This document shows positions 52,463 to 62,576 of a DNA stretch of 64,000 nt, piece after piece (position 1 is the first letter of the stretch; each line of letters begins with the position of its first letter). Below the pieces are notes generated by a model. That model did no database searches and was not told the origin of the DNA. It worked only from the letters and a program-made list of their open reading frames with translations. The stretch is from contig DAHZCG010000006.1 of the NCBI GenBank assembly GCA_027404165.1, forward strand, positions 62,001 to 126,000. The letters run 5' to 3'. The DNA comes from Geobacteraceae bacterium (GTDB lineage: Bacteria; Desulfobacterota; Desulfuromonadia; Geobacterales; Pseudopelobacteraceae). Made by a program: the position numbers and the translations under genes.

Positions 52463-53062
52463 ATGACATCAACAAATTCTGTAGCCCATCCAGTAAAACC
52501 ATGTGACTCCGACTCTACAGGAATTTGCTGGGATTTGTCACTCTCTGCATCAAGCGCCGGCACTTTGAAGCTCTCCGGGGATTTGAAGCCCGGATGGCTG
52601 GGAAAGCTTTCATCACACTTGTCTCACCGAGAGATTAATATCATAAGTGGAACCGCACGCAAATCAGGACCACTCTGTTGGGATGCATCTTTTGAAATTG
52701 ATGGAAAACTCACTCATTCAGACCCGTTCAAGGATTTTAACCCCCTCCCGACACTTATGGGCCCTGCTGAGCGGATAACCTTACCACTAATCAAGATTTC
52801 CGACTTCCAGATTGAGGACTCGACACGGCATGGAGGCAGTATCTATACAGAGATTTCAGGTATGGACTGCATAGGTTTCCTGTACGGAATAGTGAGGATG
52901 TTCAGTTTTTATTCCCTCTTTCCCACAGAACTTGAAATATCAACCAAGGGCATGATGGCCTTCGACAGGTTCTGGCTGAAAGGAATCGGCGCATCCGTCC
53001 CGGGAAAAGACGATAAAAAGGCACTTTACGAGAAATTGAAGATGCTTTCAGGCATGTTATGA
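52463..53062 (+). CDS. Unrecognised protein with two ACT-like segments
   Basis: 199 aa from ATG 52463, with AAGGAGA six nt upstream. I cannot assign a family by memory. Residues about 35-85 (LKPGWLGKLSSHLSHREI followed by NIISGTARK) and about 120-170 (MDCIGFLYGIVRMFSFYSL, then TELEISTKG and FWLKG) both follow the D-x-x-G-hh-x-x-h...h-I-x-x-A pattern of ACT domains as in GlnD. No enzymatic domain is visible. A sigma-54 promoter lies directly upstream, so it may be a small-molecule-responsive regulatory protein. This is inference. Confidence 0.6.
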   Translation: MTSTNSVAHPVKPCDSDSTGICWDLSLSASSAGTLKLSGDLKPGWLGKLSSHLSHREINIISGTARKSGPLCWDASFEIDGKLTHSDPFKDFNPLPTLMGPAERITLPLIKISDFQIEDSTRHGGSIYTEISGMDCIGFLYGIVRMFSFYSLFPTELEISTKGMMAFDRFWLKGIGASVPGKDDKKALYEKLKMLSGML

Positions 53063-53145
53063 AACTGTTCAGGAATCGTTACCGTTTTGGAAACAACATT
53101 ATTAACGTAGTAGTATCACTCAATGAGCTGTGACAATCAATCCGC

Positions 53146-54534
53146 TCATGCATGCCATGTCACTTGAACCGGAACGACGGCAGGAGTGACGATGCGGCTC
53201 AATTCAGAAGTGCACACCCCGGCAATCCAGATCAGATTTTCGCCGCAAAACAGCAGTGGCAGGCGTGAGCGGTCAGAAAGCGGAATTTTACGATCAATAT
53301 AAATATCTTTCACTTTTTTCCTGCCGCTCATACCAAAAGGAATAATGCGGTCACCGGGCCGGAAAGTTCGCACCATCCACGGGAGAGGAGTTTTGCCCAG
53401 ATCGAAACAGACACTGTCAGGATCTGTAGGAAGGGCTGTTATGCCGGATAACGCAACTGTAAGACAACCTCCCTGTGGAAGCTGATAACATCCCGGCTTC
53501 GTAATCTGCAGTTCCTCATCGTTTTTGACCATATCCGCATTTGCGTACGTCAACGCAAAACGGTCATATTCTCTTACTGCGGTAACACTGCACGGGAGAA
53601 CAAGCCGGGAATTGGGACGTGCAGAAGCAAGCAAATCACCGATTGCATCGACATGACGCTGACTCACCCCTTCCAAGCTTTCGGCCAGCTGTTTAAAGGC
53701 GAGGCGCAGGACCCTGCGCTGCAGGGCGGGATTAAGAAGACCCAGTTGTGCAACACTGCAGACACATGATCCCCTCTCCATCCGGAACAACTCACTATAG
53801 ACCTGTTCCGTCATCTCGCGTAGCAGGACTTCATCGCCACCAAGAACTGACGCCGTTGCGGCAAGGCACGAGCGGATGGCAGGATTGTATTCTTCGAGAA
53901 GCGGCAGCAACTGGTGGCGAATGCGGTTACGCAGGTATACTGTATCGCTGTTACTGGCATCCTCGCGCCATTTCAGACCGCGGCGATGCAGATACTGTTC
54001 AATTTCGGAACGTGATATATCCAATAACGGGCGAACATAGCCGCGTGCATTGCGATGTGTCATCCCTGATAATCCGGTCATTCCTGACCCGCGCAGCAGA
54101 CGCATCAGCACCGTTTCCGCCTGATCATCGGCATGATGGGCAAGCACGACCGCTGCACCCTGATACTTCCTGTTGATCTCATCCAGAAATTCAATCCGGG
54201 CCCGCCGTCCGGCATCTTCAAGGTTCAGCCGAAGATCTGACGCCATACCTTTAATATCGATTCGCTGCGTTTCGAACGGGATTTTGTAACGAGAGGCCAC
54301 TTCCCGGCAGAAATCCTCGTCGGTGTCAGATTCTACTCCGCGCAGGCGGTGGTTCAGATGGGCAGCGATCAGATTGAGATTGTAACCGGGAAGCCGGGAC
54401 AAGATATCAAGCAGGGCCGAAGAGTCAGCACCTCCGGAGAAGGCAACGACGAGAGTGTCACCCGGCCTGAAAAGGCGCTGGTGGCAAACCGTTCGTTCTA
54501 TGCGGGAGACGAGTGCAGAATCACTGAAGTTCAT
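53146..54534 (-). CDS. tilS: tRNA(Ile)-lysidine synthase
   Basis: Modifies C34 of tRNA-Ile(CAU) to lysidine. 462 aa with the PP-loop VAFSGGADSSALLD, HLNHRLRG, HHADDQAETVLMRLLRGSG, and a C-terminal domain with FRPGDRIIPFG. Start uncertain: ATG 54534 (MNFSDSAL) has a faint GATGG upstream; ATG 54558 adds eight residues and has no clear site. Confidence 0.93.
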   Translation of the reverse strand: MNFSDSALVSRIERTVCHQRLFRPGDTLVVAFSGGADSSALLDILSRLPGYNLNLIAAHLNHRLRGVESDTDEDFCREVASRYKIPFETQRIDIKGMASDLRLNLEDAGRRARIEFLDEINRKYQGAAVVLAHHADDQAETVLMRLLRGSGMTGLSGMTHRNARGYVRPLLDISRSEIEQYLHRRGLKWREDASNSDTVYLRNRIRHQLLPLLEEYNPAIRSCLAATASVLGGDEVLLREMTEQVYSELFRMERGSCVCSVAQLGLLNPALQRRVLRLAFKQLAESLEGVSQRHVDAIGDLLASARPNSRLVLPCSVTAVREYDRFALTYANADMVKNDEELQITKPGCYQLPQGGCLTVALSGITALPTDPDSVCFDLGKTPLPWMVRTFRPGDRIIPFGMSGRKKVKDIYIDRKIPLSDRSRLPLLFCGENLIWIAGVCTSELSRIVTPAVVPVQVTWHA

Positions 54535-54588
54535 GGGATAGACCATCACAGGGAGCATACGTCACGAGATTACAACAAAAAACGTCGG

Positions 54589-54936
54589 TCACTTTTTTGT
54601 TCCAAACAACATGTTCAGCATAAAACTGAACAGGCTGAAAAGGAGCGCAGCAACGATTGCAGCCCCAAAACCGGTGATGTGAAATCCCGGCACCAGATTC
54701 GCTGCCAGATAGAATATCAGGCCATTGATTACAAGTGTAAACAGGCCGAGTGTCAGCAGAGTAACCGGCAGGGTTAGCAGGATAAGAATCGGGCGGAGAA
54801 ACACATTGAGGAGGCCGATTACCAGAGTCGCCAGCAGCAGGTCCTGAAAACGGTCGATCTGAATGCCGTGGATCAGCTTCATTACCAAAAAGAGTGCAAG
54901 TGAATTAAGTGCCCATTTGAGTACCAGTTTTGTCAT
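54589..54936 (-). CDS. Phage-holin-like four-helix membrane protein (DUF of PF04020 type)
   Basis: 115 aa with four hydrophobic helices (about 5-22, 31-48, 53-75, 85-108). The pattern NVFLRPILILLTLPVTLLTLG followed by LAANLVPGFHI is the family signature. Despite the name nothing else phage-like is here. Function unknown; it lies 12 nt after corA. Confidence 0.85.
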   Translation of the reverse strand: MTKLVLKWALNSLALFLVMKLIHGIQIDRFQDLLLATLVIGLLNVFLRPILILLTLPVTLLTLGLFTLVINGLIFYLAANLVPGFHITGFGAAIVAALLFSLFSFMLNMLFGTKK

Positions 54937-54948
54937 ACAATATCCCTT

Positions 54949-56025
54949 CTAAAGCCAGTGTTTTTTTCTGAAATATGCCACCATCACCAGCACAATAGCT
55001 ATCATCGCCCCCCAGAGGAGAAAATAGCCGTTCTTCCACTCCAACTCCGGAAAATGTTTGAAGTTCATGCCGTAGACTCCCACCAGAAAGGTCAGCGGCA
55101 TAAAGATCGTGCCGATTACGGTTAAAAACTTCATTACCTCATTGGTACGGTTGCTGATACTTGAAAGATAGAGGTCAAGCATTCCGGATAGCAGGTCGCG
55201 GTAGGTCTCGACCGTATCGATTACCTGAACGGTGTGATCGTAGACATCGCGGAAATAGACACGGGTGGCATCTTGGAGCAGATCGCTGTCGCCCCTCTCC
55301 AAAAATGCAATCGTTTCGCGCAGTGGCCACACGGTCTTGCGCAGATAGATAATTTCCTTTTTCATGCTGTTGATCCGCTGAAGGGAACTCTGGTCGGGCG
55401 TGAGCGCCAATTCTTCTTCAACGTCGACAATCCGTTCACCAAACCCTTCAAGAACAGCAAAATAGCCGTCAACTATGGCATCAATCAGAGCGTAAGCCAG
55501 GTAATCCGCCCCCATGGCACGGATTTTTCCCTTGCTGTTCCGGATACGGTCGCGAACTGGTCCGAAGACATCCCCCTTGATTCCCTCCTGGAAAGTGAAT
55601 AGAAAGTCTGAACCGAGAATAAGGCTGACCTGTTCCGAACTAAAATCCCCCTCCTCAGTCGGACGCAGCATCCTCAGTACAATAAAAAGATAATCGCCAT
55701 AGTCCTCGATTTTGGGGCGTTGCACGGTATTGACGATATCTTCCAGCACCAACGGGTGAAAGGTGTGCTTTTCGCCCAGGGCGCGGATCAGCTCAACATC
55801 ATGAACCCCTTCAATATTTACCCACACGATGGGACTTTTGCAAGGGTTATGCAGATACTCGTCAATCTGCTCGAAATTAAGCTCCTCGATCCCGTCCGGA
55901 GCAAAACCGATGACTGAAATCTGAACCGCTTTGTTCGATGCATCACCGATATGCACCAGCGAACCGGGAGGAAGTCCGCTTTTAACGGAACGTTTTTTAT
56001 GAAATCGCGATCCGGGATGCATCAT
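54949..56025 (-). CDS. corA: Magnesium/cobalt transporter CorA
   Basis: Pentameric inner-membrane channel for Mg2+. 358 aa: a large cytoplasmic domain and two C-terminal helices with the selectivity motif YGMNF (about 320-324). The start overlaps the pfk stop by 4 nt. Confidence 0.95.
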   Translation of the reverse strand: MMHPGSRFHKKRSVKSGLPPGSLVHIGDASNKAVQISVIGFAPDGIEELNFEQIDEYLHNPCKSPIVWVNIEGVHDVELIRALGEKHTFHPLVLEDIVNTVQRPKIEDYGDYLFIVLRMLRPTEEGDFSSEQVSLILGSDFLFTFQEGIKGDVFGPVRDRIRNSKGKIRAMGADYLAYALIDAIVDGYFAVLEGFGERIVDVEEELALTPDQSSLQRINSMKKEIIYLRKTVWPLRETIAFLERGDSDLLQDATRVYFRDVYDHTVQVIDTVETYRDLLSGMLDLYLSSISNRTNEVMKFLTVIGTIFMPLTFLVGVYGMNFKHFPELEWKNGYFLLWGAMIAIVLVMVAYFRKKHWL

Positions 56026-56984
56026 ATACCAAGGATATCCGACATATGCAGCAGTTCGTCGTTCAGTTTTTTCTGCCCGCCATTGACTACCATCTCCAGC
56101 AGCGTCGTGGTGAGCGAGTTGGCCGAGAGTCCGACCATGATCCCTTTTGTACCTTCGAGAAGAAGCTCCACCGACTTCATGCCGAAGCGACTACCCAGCA
56201 GGCGGTCAAAGACCGATGGCGCGCCACCACGCTGATAGTGTCCAAGTACGGTTACCCGGGTTTCAAAGCCAATGGCGTTTTTAATACCATCTGCAACCTC
56301 TTGAGCATGTCCGGCACCCTCCGCCATGATAATCAAGGCATTAGTCCGTCCTTCATCATAGCGTTGGCGCAACTGATGACACATTTCGTTCAGATCAAGT
56401 TCCACTTCCGGCACGATGGCAAACTCGGCCCCGGTGGCGATGGCTGTGGTTGAAGCCAGATATCCGGAATTGCGCCCCATCACCTCAACAATAAAGGCAC
56501 GATCATGTGAACTGGCTGTGTCCTTGATGCAGTCCACGGCATAAATAATATTGTTGAGGGCAGTATCAACTCCGAGAGCCATATCGGTATAGGCAATGTC
56601 ATTATCAATGCTGGCCGGGATGCCGATCACCGGAAATCCCATTTTATCCAGGGCCAGAGCACCATTCAATGAGCCATCACCTCCGATCACGATCAACCCC
56701 TCAACCTTTTCCCTCAGCAAATTGTTCAACGCTTTTTTACGCCCTTCTTCAGTGCGGAATTCAGCGGAACGGGCTGACTGCAAAAAGGTGCCGCCCCGTT
56801 GCAACGTCCCCGAAACAGCCTGGGAATTAAGGACGATGAAATCATTCTTAAGCAGGCCGGCATACCCCTTACGGTAACCGATCATCTCGACATCATTGGC
56901 TATGGCAGTTCGGGCAGCCGCCCGGATGGTGGCGTTCATGCCGGAACAGTCGCCGCCGCTGGTCAGAATTGCAAGTCGCTTCAT
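56022..56984 (-). CDS. pfkA: ATP-dependent 6-phosphofructokinase (second copy)
   Basis: 320 aa, the size of E. coli PfkA. ILTSGGDCSGMNA, VIGGDGSLNGA, GIPASIDNDIA and VLGHYQRGG are the ATP-type signatures (Gly in GGDGS). Differs substantially from the first pfk. It is followed by corA with an ATGA overlap, and glgP lies 2 kb upstream: possibly a glycogen-linked isozyme. Confidence 0.93.
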   Translation of the reverse strand: MKRLAILTSGGDCSGMNATIRAAARTAIANDVEMIGYRKGYAGLLKNDFIVLNSQAVSGTLQRGGTFLQSARSAEFRTEEGRKKALNNLLREKVEGLIVIGGDGSLNGALALDKMGFPVIGIPASIDNDIAYTDMALGVDTALNNIIYAVDCIKDTASSHDRAFIVEVMGRNSGYLASTTAIATGAEFAIVPEVELDLNEMCHQLRQRYDEGRTNALIIMAEGAGHAQEVADGIKNAIGFETRVTVLGHYQRGGAPSVFDRLLGSRFGMKSVELLLEGTKGIMVGLSANSLTTTLLEMVVNGGQKKLNDELLHMSDILGI

Positions 56985-57018
56985 TGTGAGGCCCTCACAC
57001 TATAAATAATGTCGTTGA

Positions 57019-57477
57019 TTATCCGGGAAAAATATCCTGCAGCGCTTTGCTGCGGAAATCGAAAATACGCCTGAGGCGTGGCGCTACAAACAAGTAGTTA
57101 ATAACACCGGCCAGTTGATCGTGTGACAGCAGATAATGTACGAGATCATGTACTTCAACTCCTCCATCAACTTCGCAAAACCGGTGTTGATGATGCCAGA
57201 AACGATACGGACCGAAACGCTGCTCGTCAACAAAGAAATTGGGTGCTTCAACATGAGTTATTTCGGTTGTCCAGTTTACGGCAACCCGTAAAAACGGGCG
57301 CACGGTGTAGGTGATGATCTGCCCGCCATAGATCACACTCTGTGGAGGTGACGTGATGCGGAAATCCATTTCCGGCGGCGTAATCTTTACCAGATTGTCC
57401 GGATTGGAAAAAAATTCCCACGCCGATTCAAGAGTGATCGGCAGGGTCTGGGTACGCTCAAGGGTAAATGGTTTCAT
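57019..57477 (-). CDS. SRPBCC-fold protein
   Basis: 152 aa with the hallmark start TLERTQTLPITLESAWEFFSNPDNL and KITPPEMDF, as in cyclase/dehydrase-like START proteins. Its ligand is unknown. Its ATG overlaps the rarA stop. Confidence 0.85.
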   Translation of the reverse strand: MKPFTLERTQTLPITLESAWEFFSNPDNLVKITPPEMDFRITSPPQSVIYGGQIITYTVRPFLRVAVNWTTEITHVEAPNFFVDEQRFGPYRFWHHQHRFCEVDGGVEVHDLVHYLLSHDQLAGVINYLFVAPRLRRIFDFRSKALQDIFPG

Positions 57478-58811
57478 TATGGTTTATCCTTTCTGCTTTT
57501 CAGCCATTCCATCCGCTCCACAATATTTTTTTCATAGCCATGCCCCTTCGGCTCGTAAAACTTTCTTCCGGCCAGCCGCTCCGGCAGACATTCCTGCCCG
57601 GCGTACCCATCTTCATAGTCATGGACATACTGGTACCCCTTGCCATACCCCTGCTCCTTCATCAGTTTCGTCGGGGCATTACGGATATGCAGCGGGACCG
57701 GTAGGGCACCACTTTTCCTGACTTCGGCCAGAGCGGAATTGATACCGACGTACGAGGCGTTGGATTTCGGCGCGGTGGCAAGATAGGTAACGGCTTGCCC
57801 CAGAATGATGCGCCCTTCCGGCATACCGATGACCTGAAATGCCTGCAGGGCAGAAACTGCCACCTGCAGGGCACGAGGGTCGGCATTCCCGATATCTTCG
57901 GACGCCAAGATGATCATGCGCCGCAGGATGAAAATCGGATCCTCCCCCGCTTCCAGCATGCGGGCCAGCCAATAGAGAGCCGCATCCGGGGAACTGCCGC
58001 GCAACGACTTGATAAAGGCGGAGATAACATTGTAGTGCTCTTCGCCTCCCTTGTCATAGAGCAGCGCTTTTTTCTGGAGCGCCTCCTGGGCTATTTCAAT
58101 TGTTATAATACCATCCCGTGTCAAACCAGCGGCAACTTCCAGCGTATTCAGCGCGATGCGGGCATCTCCGCCCGCCTGGGCAGCAAGAAACTCCAGTGCC
58201 TCGTCCGTTGCCGAAAGGGCACGGTTCCCGAGCCCGCGTTCACTGTCGGCAAGCGCCTGTACCAGCAGGCCGCGCACAGTGTCCGGCTCAAGCTGCTGCA
58301 GGGTCAAAACACGGCAGCGCGACAGTAACGGCGCAATGACTTCAAAAGAAGGGTTCTCGGTTGTGGCACCAATGATGGTGACAACTCCTTTCTCTATATA
58401 AGGGAGAAAGGCATCCTGCTGCGATTTATTAAAGCGATGGATTTCGTCGATGAACAGAATTGTCCGGATGCCACGGGATGCGTAGCGCTCGGCTTCACGG
58501 AATGTTTCCCGGATTTCCTTCACACCCGACAGAATTGCGGAGAAGAAGATGAAGTGAGATTTCGTTTCGGCGGCAATGATGTGGGCAAGGGTAGTTTTAC
58601 CACAACCGGGAGGCCCCCAGAGTATCAGGGAAGCAAGCGAATCAGTTTCAATCATGCGCTGCAGAATGCGGCCTTCCCCGACAAGATGTTCCTGCCCGGA
58701 AAATTCGGCAACTGATCGCGGGCGCATCCGTTCCGCAAGCGGCGCATGCGGAGATATTTCCGGTGGGATGTATGTTCCGGAGTTTTGCTCCCAGAGATCA
58801 GGCGTATTCAT
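57477..58811 (-). CDS. rarA: Replication-associated recombination protein A (AAA+ ATPase)
   Basis: 444 aa: Walker A GPPGCGKTTLA, Walker B LFIDEIHRF, sensor regions, and the C-terminal MgsA/RarA domain (SDAALYWLARMLEAGEDP, then PHEAGY-type segment DYEDGYAGQE). Acts at stalled replication forks. Confidence 0.95.
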   Translation of the reverse strand: MNTPDLWEQNSGTYIPPEISPHAPLAERMRPRSVAEFSGQEHLVGEGRILQRMIETDSLASLILWGPPGCGKTTLAHIIAAETKSHFIFFSAILSGVKEIRETFREAERYASRGIRTILFIDEIHRFNKSQQDAFLPYIEKGVVTIIGATTENPSFEVIAPLLSRCRVLTLQQLEPDTVRGLLVQALADSERGLGNRALSATDEALEFLAAQAGGDARIALNTLEVAAGLTRDGIITIEIAQEALQKKALLYDKGGEEHYNVISAFIKSLRGSSPDAALYWLARMLEAGEDPIFILRRMIILASEDIGNADPRALQVAVSALQAFQVIGMPEGRIILGQAVTYLATAPKSNASYVGINSALAEVRKSGALPVPLHIRNAPTKLMKEQGYGKGYQYVHDYEDGYAGQECLPERLAGRKFYEPKGHGYEKNIVERMEWLKSRKDKP

Positions 58812-58825
58812 AACCGGTATATTCC

Positions 58826-61318
58826 CTAGTGCAGGTCACGCCGGCTGTGACGGCTGACTTTTTCCGGCTTGATGTTCCAGATGTCACGGGCATATTCGGC
58901 GATTGTACGGTCGCTGGAAAATTTGCCCATGGCAGCGGTATTGAGGATTGAGGTTCGAGCCCATTCGCTGGGCTGTTGATACAGCTTGTCAACTTCGTCC
59001 TGACAAACAATATAGGAAGCATAATCAGCCAGAAGCAAATAATTGTCGATGCCCAACAGCGTATCAACAATCGGCTTGAATAGATTGCGCTCATCCGCCG
59101 AAAAGCTGCCATTGCCGATCATGTCAATGGCCTGCTTCAGTTCCGGATTGTGAAAATAATAATCATATGGCTGATAGCCGGCATTTTTCAGTCCGGTGAC
59201 TTGCTCGGCGGTCAATCCGAAAATAAAGATGTTATCGCGACCGACCTCTTCCATTATCTCGATATTGGCTCCATCCAGTGTACCAACCGTCAGTGCCCCA
59301 TTTAACGAATACTTCATATTTCCAGTACCGGACGCCTCGGTGCCGGCCGTGGAAATCTGCTCCGAGAGGTCCGAAGCCGGAAAGATAATCTCGGCCAGAG
59401 AAACGTTATAATTGCCGAGGAACACGACTTTCAGCAGATCTTTGACCTCCGGATCGCTGTTTACAACCGAGCCAACAGAGTTGATCAATTTAATGATCAG
59501 TTTGGCCATGTAATAGGATGGAGCGGCCTTGCCGCCGAAGATAACGGTACGCGGCGCAAAATCACCAGTGGGATTTGCTTTGATGCGGTTATAGCGGGTT
59601 ATCACGTGCAGCACATTCAGAAGCTGCCGTTTATACTCGTGGATGCGTTTCGTCTGACAGTCGAACATCGAATCCGGCGACACTTCAATGCCGTTGTTAA
59701 CACGAATATATTCGGCGAGTCTCTGTTTGTTTGCCCGCTTGATCTCTATCCACTGTTGTTGAAAATCGGAGTCGTCAGCAAGCGGAATCAATTTTTTCAA
59801 TTCATCCAGATTGGTGACCCACCCTTCGCCGATGCGTGACGAGATCAGATCGGCCAGCCAGCGGTTGCAGTATTTCAGCCAGCGCCGCTGGGTAATGCCA
59901 TTGGTTTTGTTATTGAAGCGCTCCGGCCAGAGCTGAAAAAAATCGTGAAACAGGTCATTCTTCAAAATTTCGCTGTGCAATGCCGAGACACCATTAATCG
60001 AATGACTGCCGACAACCGCCAGGTGTGACATACGCACGCAGCGCTCACCATCCTCGCCGACAATAGACATCCGCCGCAATCGGTCATTGTCACCCGGAAA
60101 ACGAGCAATAATCTGCTGAATAAAAACCTCGTTTATACGATAAATGATCTGCAGATGGCGCGGCAGGATTCTCTCCATCATCTCCACCGGCCATTTTTCA
60201 AGAGCCTCCGGGAGTACCGTATGGTTGGTATACGCAAAAGTATCCACTGCAATCTTCCAGGCGTCATCCCAGCCGAGCAGTTTATCATCCAGCAGAATCC
60301 GCATCAGCTCTGGAATCGCCAGGGCCGGATGGGTGTCATTCAGCTGTATTGCCACCTTTTCTGGCAACAGAAAGAGATTGTCATGTTTTTTCGAAAATCG
60401 GTAGAAAATGTCCTGCACCGTGGCTGAGGAGAGAAAATATTCCTGACGCAGGCGCAACTCCTTTCCCTCTGCCATATGGTCGGCCGGATAGAGAACTTTG
60501 GAAATGTTCTCGGTACGCATTTTGGACTCAACGGCGCCGATATAGTTCCCCTGATTAAATGAACCAAGCTCAAAATCACGAGTCGATTTGGCACTCCAGA
60601 GCCGCATGGTATTAACGGTTTCATTGCCGTAGCCCGGAACCGGAAAATCGTAGGCCAGAGCCATAACATCGGTGGTATCGATCCAGGAGTAGCGGGTTTC
60701 CCCTCGTTCATCACGAAAGCTTTGCACCCGGCCGTGAAACTTGATCTGGTGCAGGTGTTCCTGACGATCAAACTCCCACGGATTGCCGTAACGCAGCCAG
60801 TTATCGGGAAACTCGGCCTGTGCACCGTTAATGATTTTCTGGTAGAACATCCCGTACTCGTAGCGAATACCATACCCGTAGGCGGGGAGGCTCATCGTGG
60901 CCATTGAATCAAGGAAACAGGCGGCCAGGCGGCCGAGACCGCCATTGCCGAGCCCAGCATCCCATTCCTGTTCCTGCAGTTCCTCGACATCAATGCCCAT
61001 CTGTTTGAGAGCGGTCTGCCACTCCTCCATCATCCCCAGATTGATCAGACTGTTGCCGAGCGTGCGCCCCATGAGAAATTCCATCGATATGTAGTAAACC
61101 CGCTTTGCATCGTTGATATAGTAGGACTGCTGGGTATCAAGCCAGCGGTTGACCAACACATCGCGCACGGCATATGCCAGCGCCAGATACAGATCCGCTT
61201 TGGTAGCGGTATATTTGTCCTTGACCAGAGTATACTGCAGATGACGAAGAAAAGAGCGCTGCAGATCTGCTACGGTAGGGTTTTCATCGCGGGCTGGAGT
61301 CGAATCAACAGTAGTCAT
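58826..61318 (-). CDS. glgP: Glycogen/alpha-glucan phosphorylase
   Basis: Releases glucose 1-phosphate from glycogen. 830 aa from ATG 61318 (AAAGGA 8 nt upstream); earlier in-frame ATGs lack a site. [15 protein letters not shown] and [15 protein letters not shown] (PLP lysine) are typical. No other glycogen gene is in the window; pfk and rarA follow on the same strand. Confidence 0.96.
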   Translation of the reverse strand: MTTVDSTPARDENPTVADLQRSFLRHLQYTLVKDKYTATKADLYLALAYAVRDVLVNRWLDTQQSYYINDAKRVYYISMEFLMGRTLGNSLINLGMMEEWQTALKQMGIDVEELQEQEWDAGLGNGGLGRLAACFLDSMATMSLPAYGYGIRYEYGMFYQKIINGAQAEFPDNWLRYGNPWEFDRQEHLHQIKFHGRVQSFRDERGETRYSWIDTTDVMALAYDFPVPGYGNETVNTMRLWSAKSTRDFELGSFNQGNYIGAVESKMRTENISKVLYPADHMAEGKELRLRQEYFLSSATVQDIFYRFSKKHDNLFLLPEKVAIQLNDTHPALAIPELMRILLDDKLLGWDDAWKIAVDTFAYTNHTVLPEALEKWPVEMMERILPRHLQIIYRINEVFIQQIIARFPGDNDRLRRMSIVGEDGERCVRMSHLAVVGSHSINGVSALHSEILKNDLFHDFFQLWPERFNNKTNGITQRRWLKYCNRWLADLISSRIGEGWVTNLDELKKLIPLADDSDFQQQWIEIKRANKQRLAEYIRVNNGIEVSPDSMFDCQTKRIHEYKRQLLNVLHVITRYNRIKANPTGDFAPRTVIFGGKAAPSYYMAKLIIKLINSVGSVVNSDPEVKDLLKVVFLGNYNVSLAEIIFPASDLSEQISTAGTEASGTGNMKYSLNGALTVGTLDGANIEIMEEVGRDNIFIFGLTAEQVTGLKNAGYQPYDYYFHNPELKQAIDMIGNGSFSADERNLFKPIVDTLLGIDNYLLLADYASYIVCQDEVDKLYQQPSEWARTSILNTAAMGKFSSDRTIAEYARDIWNIKPEKVSRHSRRDLH

Positions 61319-61416
61319 GGCAGCCATCCTTTGGGACAGGGTTAACGGGGAAGAACTATATCCATATCTACCGTTTAATGCAAGGAATGAGCATTCCATT
61401 TCCGCATAATCTCTGT

Positions 61417-61422
61417 TATAGT
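61417..61422 (+). promoter_or_regulatory. Possible -10 of smpB
   Basis: TATAGT six nt before the smpB ATG, with no good -35 (TTCCAT at 61394-61399). If used, the smpB message would start at its ATG, like the aroF leader. Weak. Confidence 0.25.
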
Positions 61423-61428
61423 AGCAGT

Positions 61429-61887
61429 ATGGGTGAGAAACTGATTTGTAATAATAAGAAAGCCTATCACGATTATTTTATCGAGGAGAAGTTTGAGGCG
61501 GGGTTGGTTCTGCAAGGAACTGAAGTCAAGTCGCTTCGAGCCGGCATGGCCAATCTGAATGATTCGTTTATGCTGGTGCGTGAGGGTGAAGCCTTTTTGC
61601 ACAACCTGAACATCTCTCAATATGAGTTCGGCAACCGTGCGAATCACCAACCGGATCGCAACCGCAAATTGTTGCTCCACCGCCGGGAGATTGACCGACT
61701 GTACGTCAAGATTCGGGAGAAGGGCCTGTCTGTAATACCGTTGCGGCTGTATTTCAAGAACGGCCTTGTCAAGGTAGAAATAGGGCTTGCTAAAGGCAAG
61801 AAGCTCTATGATAAACGTGAGGATATGAAGACGAAGGATAGCCAGCGTGAAATGTCACAGGCGTTGAAGGCCAGAAACAGAGAATAA
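61429..61887 (+). CDS. smpB: SsrA-binding protein
   Basis: Partner of tmRNA in trans-translation. 152 aa from ATG 61429 ([20 protein letters not shown]), with [30 protein letters not shown]. The open frame extends 17 codons upstream, without family similarity. No clear Shine-Dalgarno. The tmRNA gene lies about 200 nt downstream. Confidence 0.95.
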   Translation: MGEKLICNNKKAYHDYFIEEKFEAGLVLQGTEVKSLRAGMANLNDSFMLVREGEAFLHNLNISQYEFGNRANHQPDRNRKLLLHRREIDRLYVKIREKGLSVIPLRLYFKNGLVKVEIGLAKGKKLYDKREDMKTKDSQREMSQALKARNRE

Positions 61888-62090
61888 TCAGCTCGAAATT
61901 CAAAGCAAATTGGCAACCGCTATAACTCCTCGATATTTTAGTTCATCGTTACCTATGCAAACAAAGGATCGTAGCTGCAAAGACAATTGATGAGACCCTA
62001 TTTTTTCGGAATCTTGTGCAAATTTTGTGATAATAATGTATATTTTAAGTGTAGTAACAATGATTCTCGTTTTGCGGGTTTCAACTTCAT
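61888..62090. other. smpB-ssrA intergenic region
   Basis: About 200 nt, AT-rich, no gene. A tmRNA promoter would lie near 62040-62080; TTGTGA (62033) with TATTTT-like sequence downstream is possible but not convincing. Confidence 0.3.
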
Positions 62091-62495
62091 GGGGGTGTAA
62101 AGGTTTCGACAGGCGAAGATAGATTCTGATTGCGCTGGGAGGATAGTGGTTGGCCTCTAGAATAATCCACTAAACAATGAATGCAAACAATACAACTGCT
62201 GCAGACAATTACGCCTTTGCAGGTGCAATTGCTGCTTAGTACCAGCCTTGGAATCCTCGGATTCCAAGCGAGCTAGAGGGTAGACTTAACTCCCTGTGTA
62301 ACCCTTCGGCTGTCAAAAAGAAGTAATTGTAATGGGACGGTGAGGATGGTCCGATAGTCACTGTAATTAGGAATCGGTTTTTGGTGCCGTGAGTGATGGC
62401 TTACCTTGAACTTAAAACCATAATCAATCTATCAGCGTAGACGTTAGCATCGAAGAGCGTTTGGACCCGAGTTCGACTCTCGGCACCTCCACCAT
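62091..62495 (+). ncRNA. ssrA: tmRNA
   Basis: The 5' end GGGGGTGTAAAGGTTTCGACAGG pairs (GGGGGTG with CACCTCC) with the 3' end, which has TTCGACTC and a terminal CCA. The alanine acceptor elements and the internal tag frame are present; about 405 nt including encoded CCA. It rescues stalled ribosomes together with SmpB. Confidence 0.95.
62183..62239 (+). CDS. tmRNA proteolysis tag
   Basis: Reading from the GCA resume codon gives ANNTTAADNYAFAGAIAA and stop TAG. It ends in IAA instead of the usual LAA, still an expected ClpXP-type degron. Confidence 0.8.
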   Translation, partial: ANNTTAADNYAFAGAIAA

Positions 62496-62552
62496 AGAAA
62501 GGAGTTCGAACCGGTATCCAATTTTCCGGTTCGGTCCCCTGTTTCAAAAGCG

Positions 62553-62576
62553 AAAAGCCCCTTATGGGGCTTTTTC
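62553..62576 (+). terminator. Terminator of ssrA
   Basis: AAAAGCCCC, TTAT loop, GGGGCTTTTT with further T-run. Lies 58 nt past the mature tmRNA end. Confidence 0.85.

Noticed and set aside
54589..54936. Phage holin as sign of a prophage
   Set aside because: The family name is historic; no other phage gene is nearby and the gene is linked to corA.
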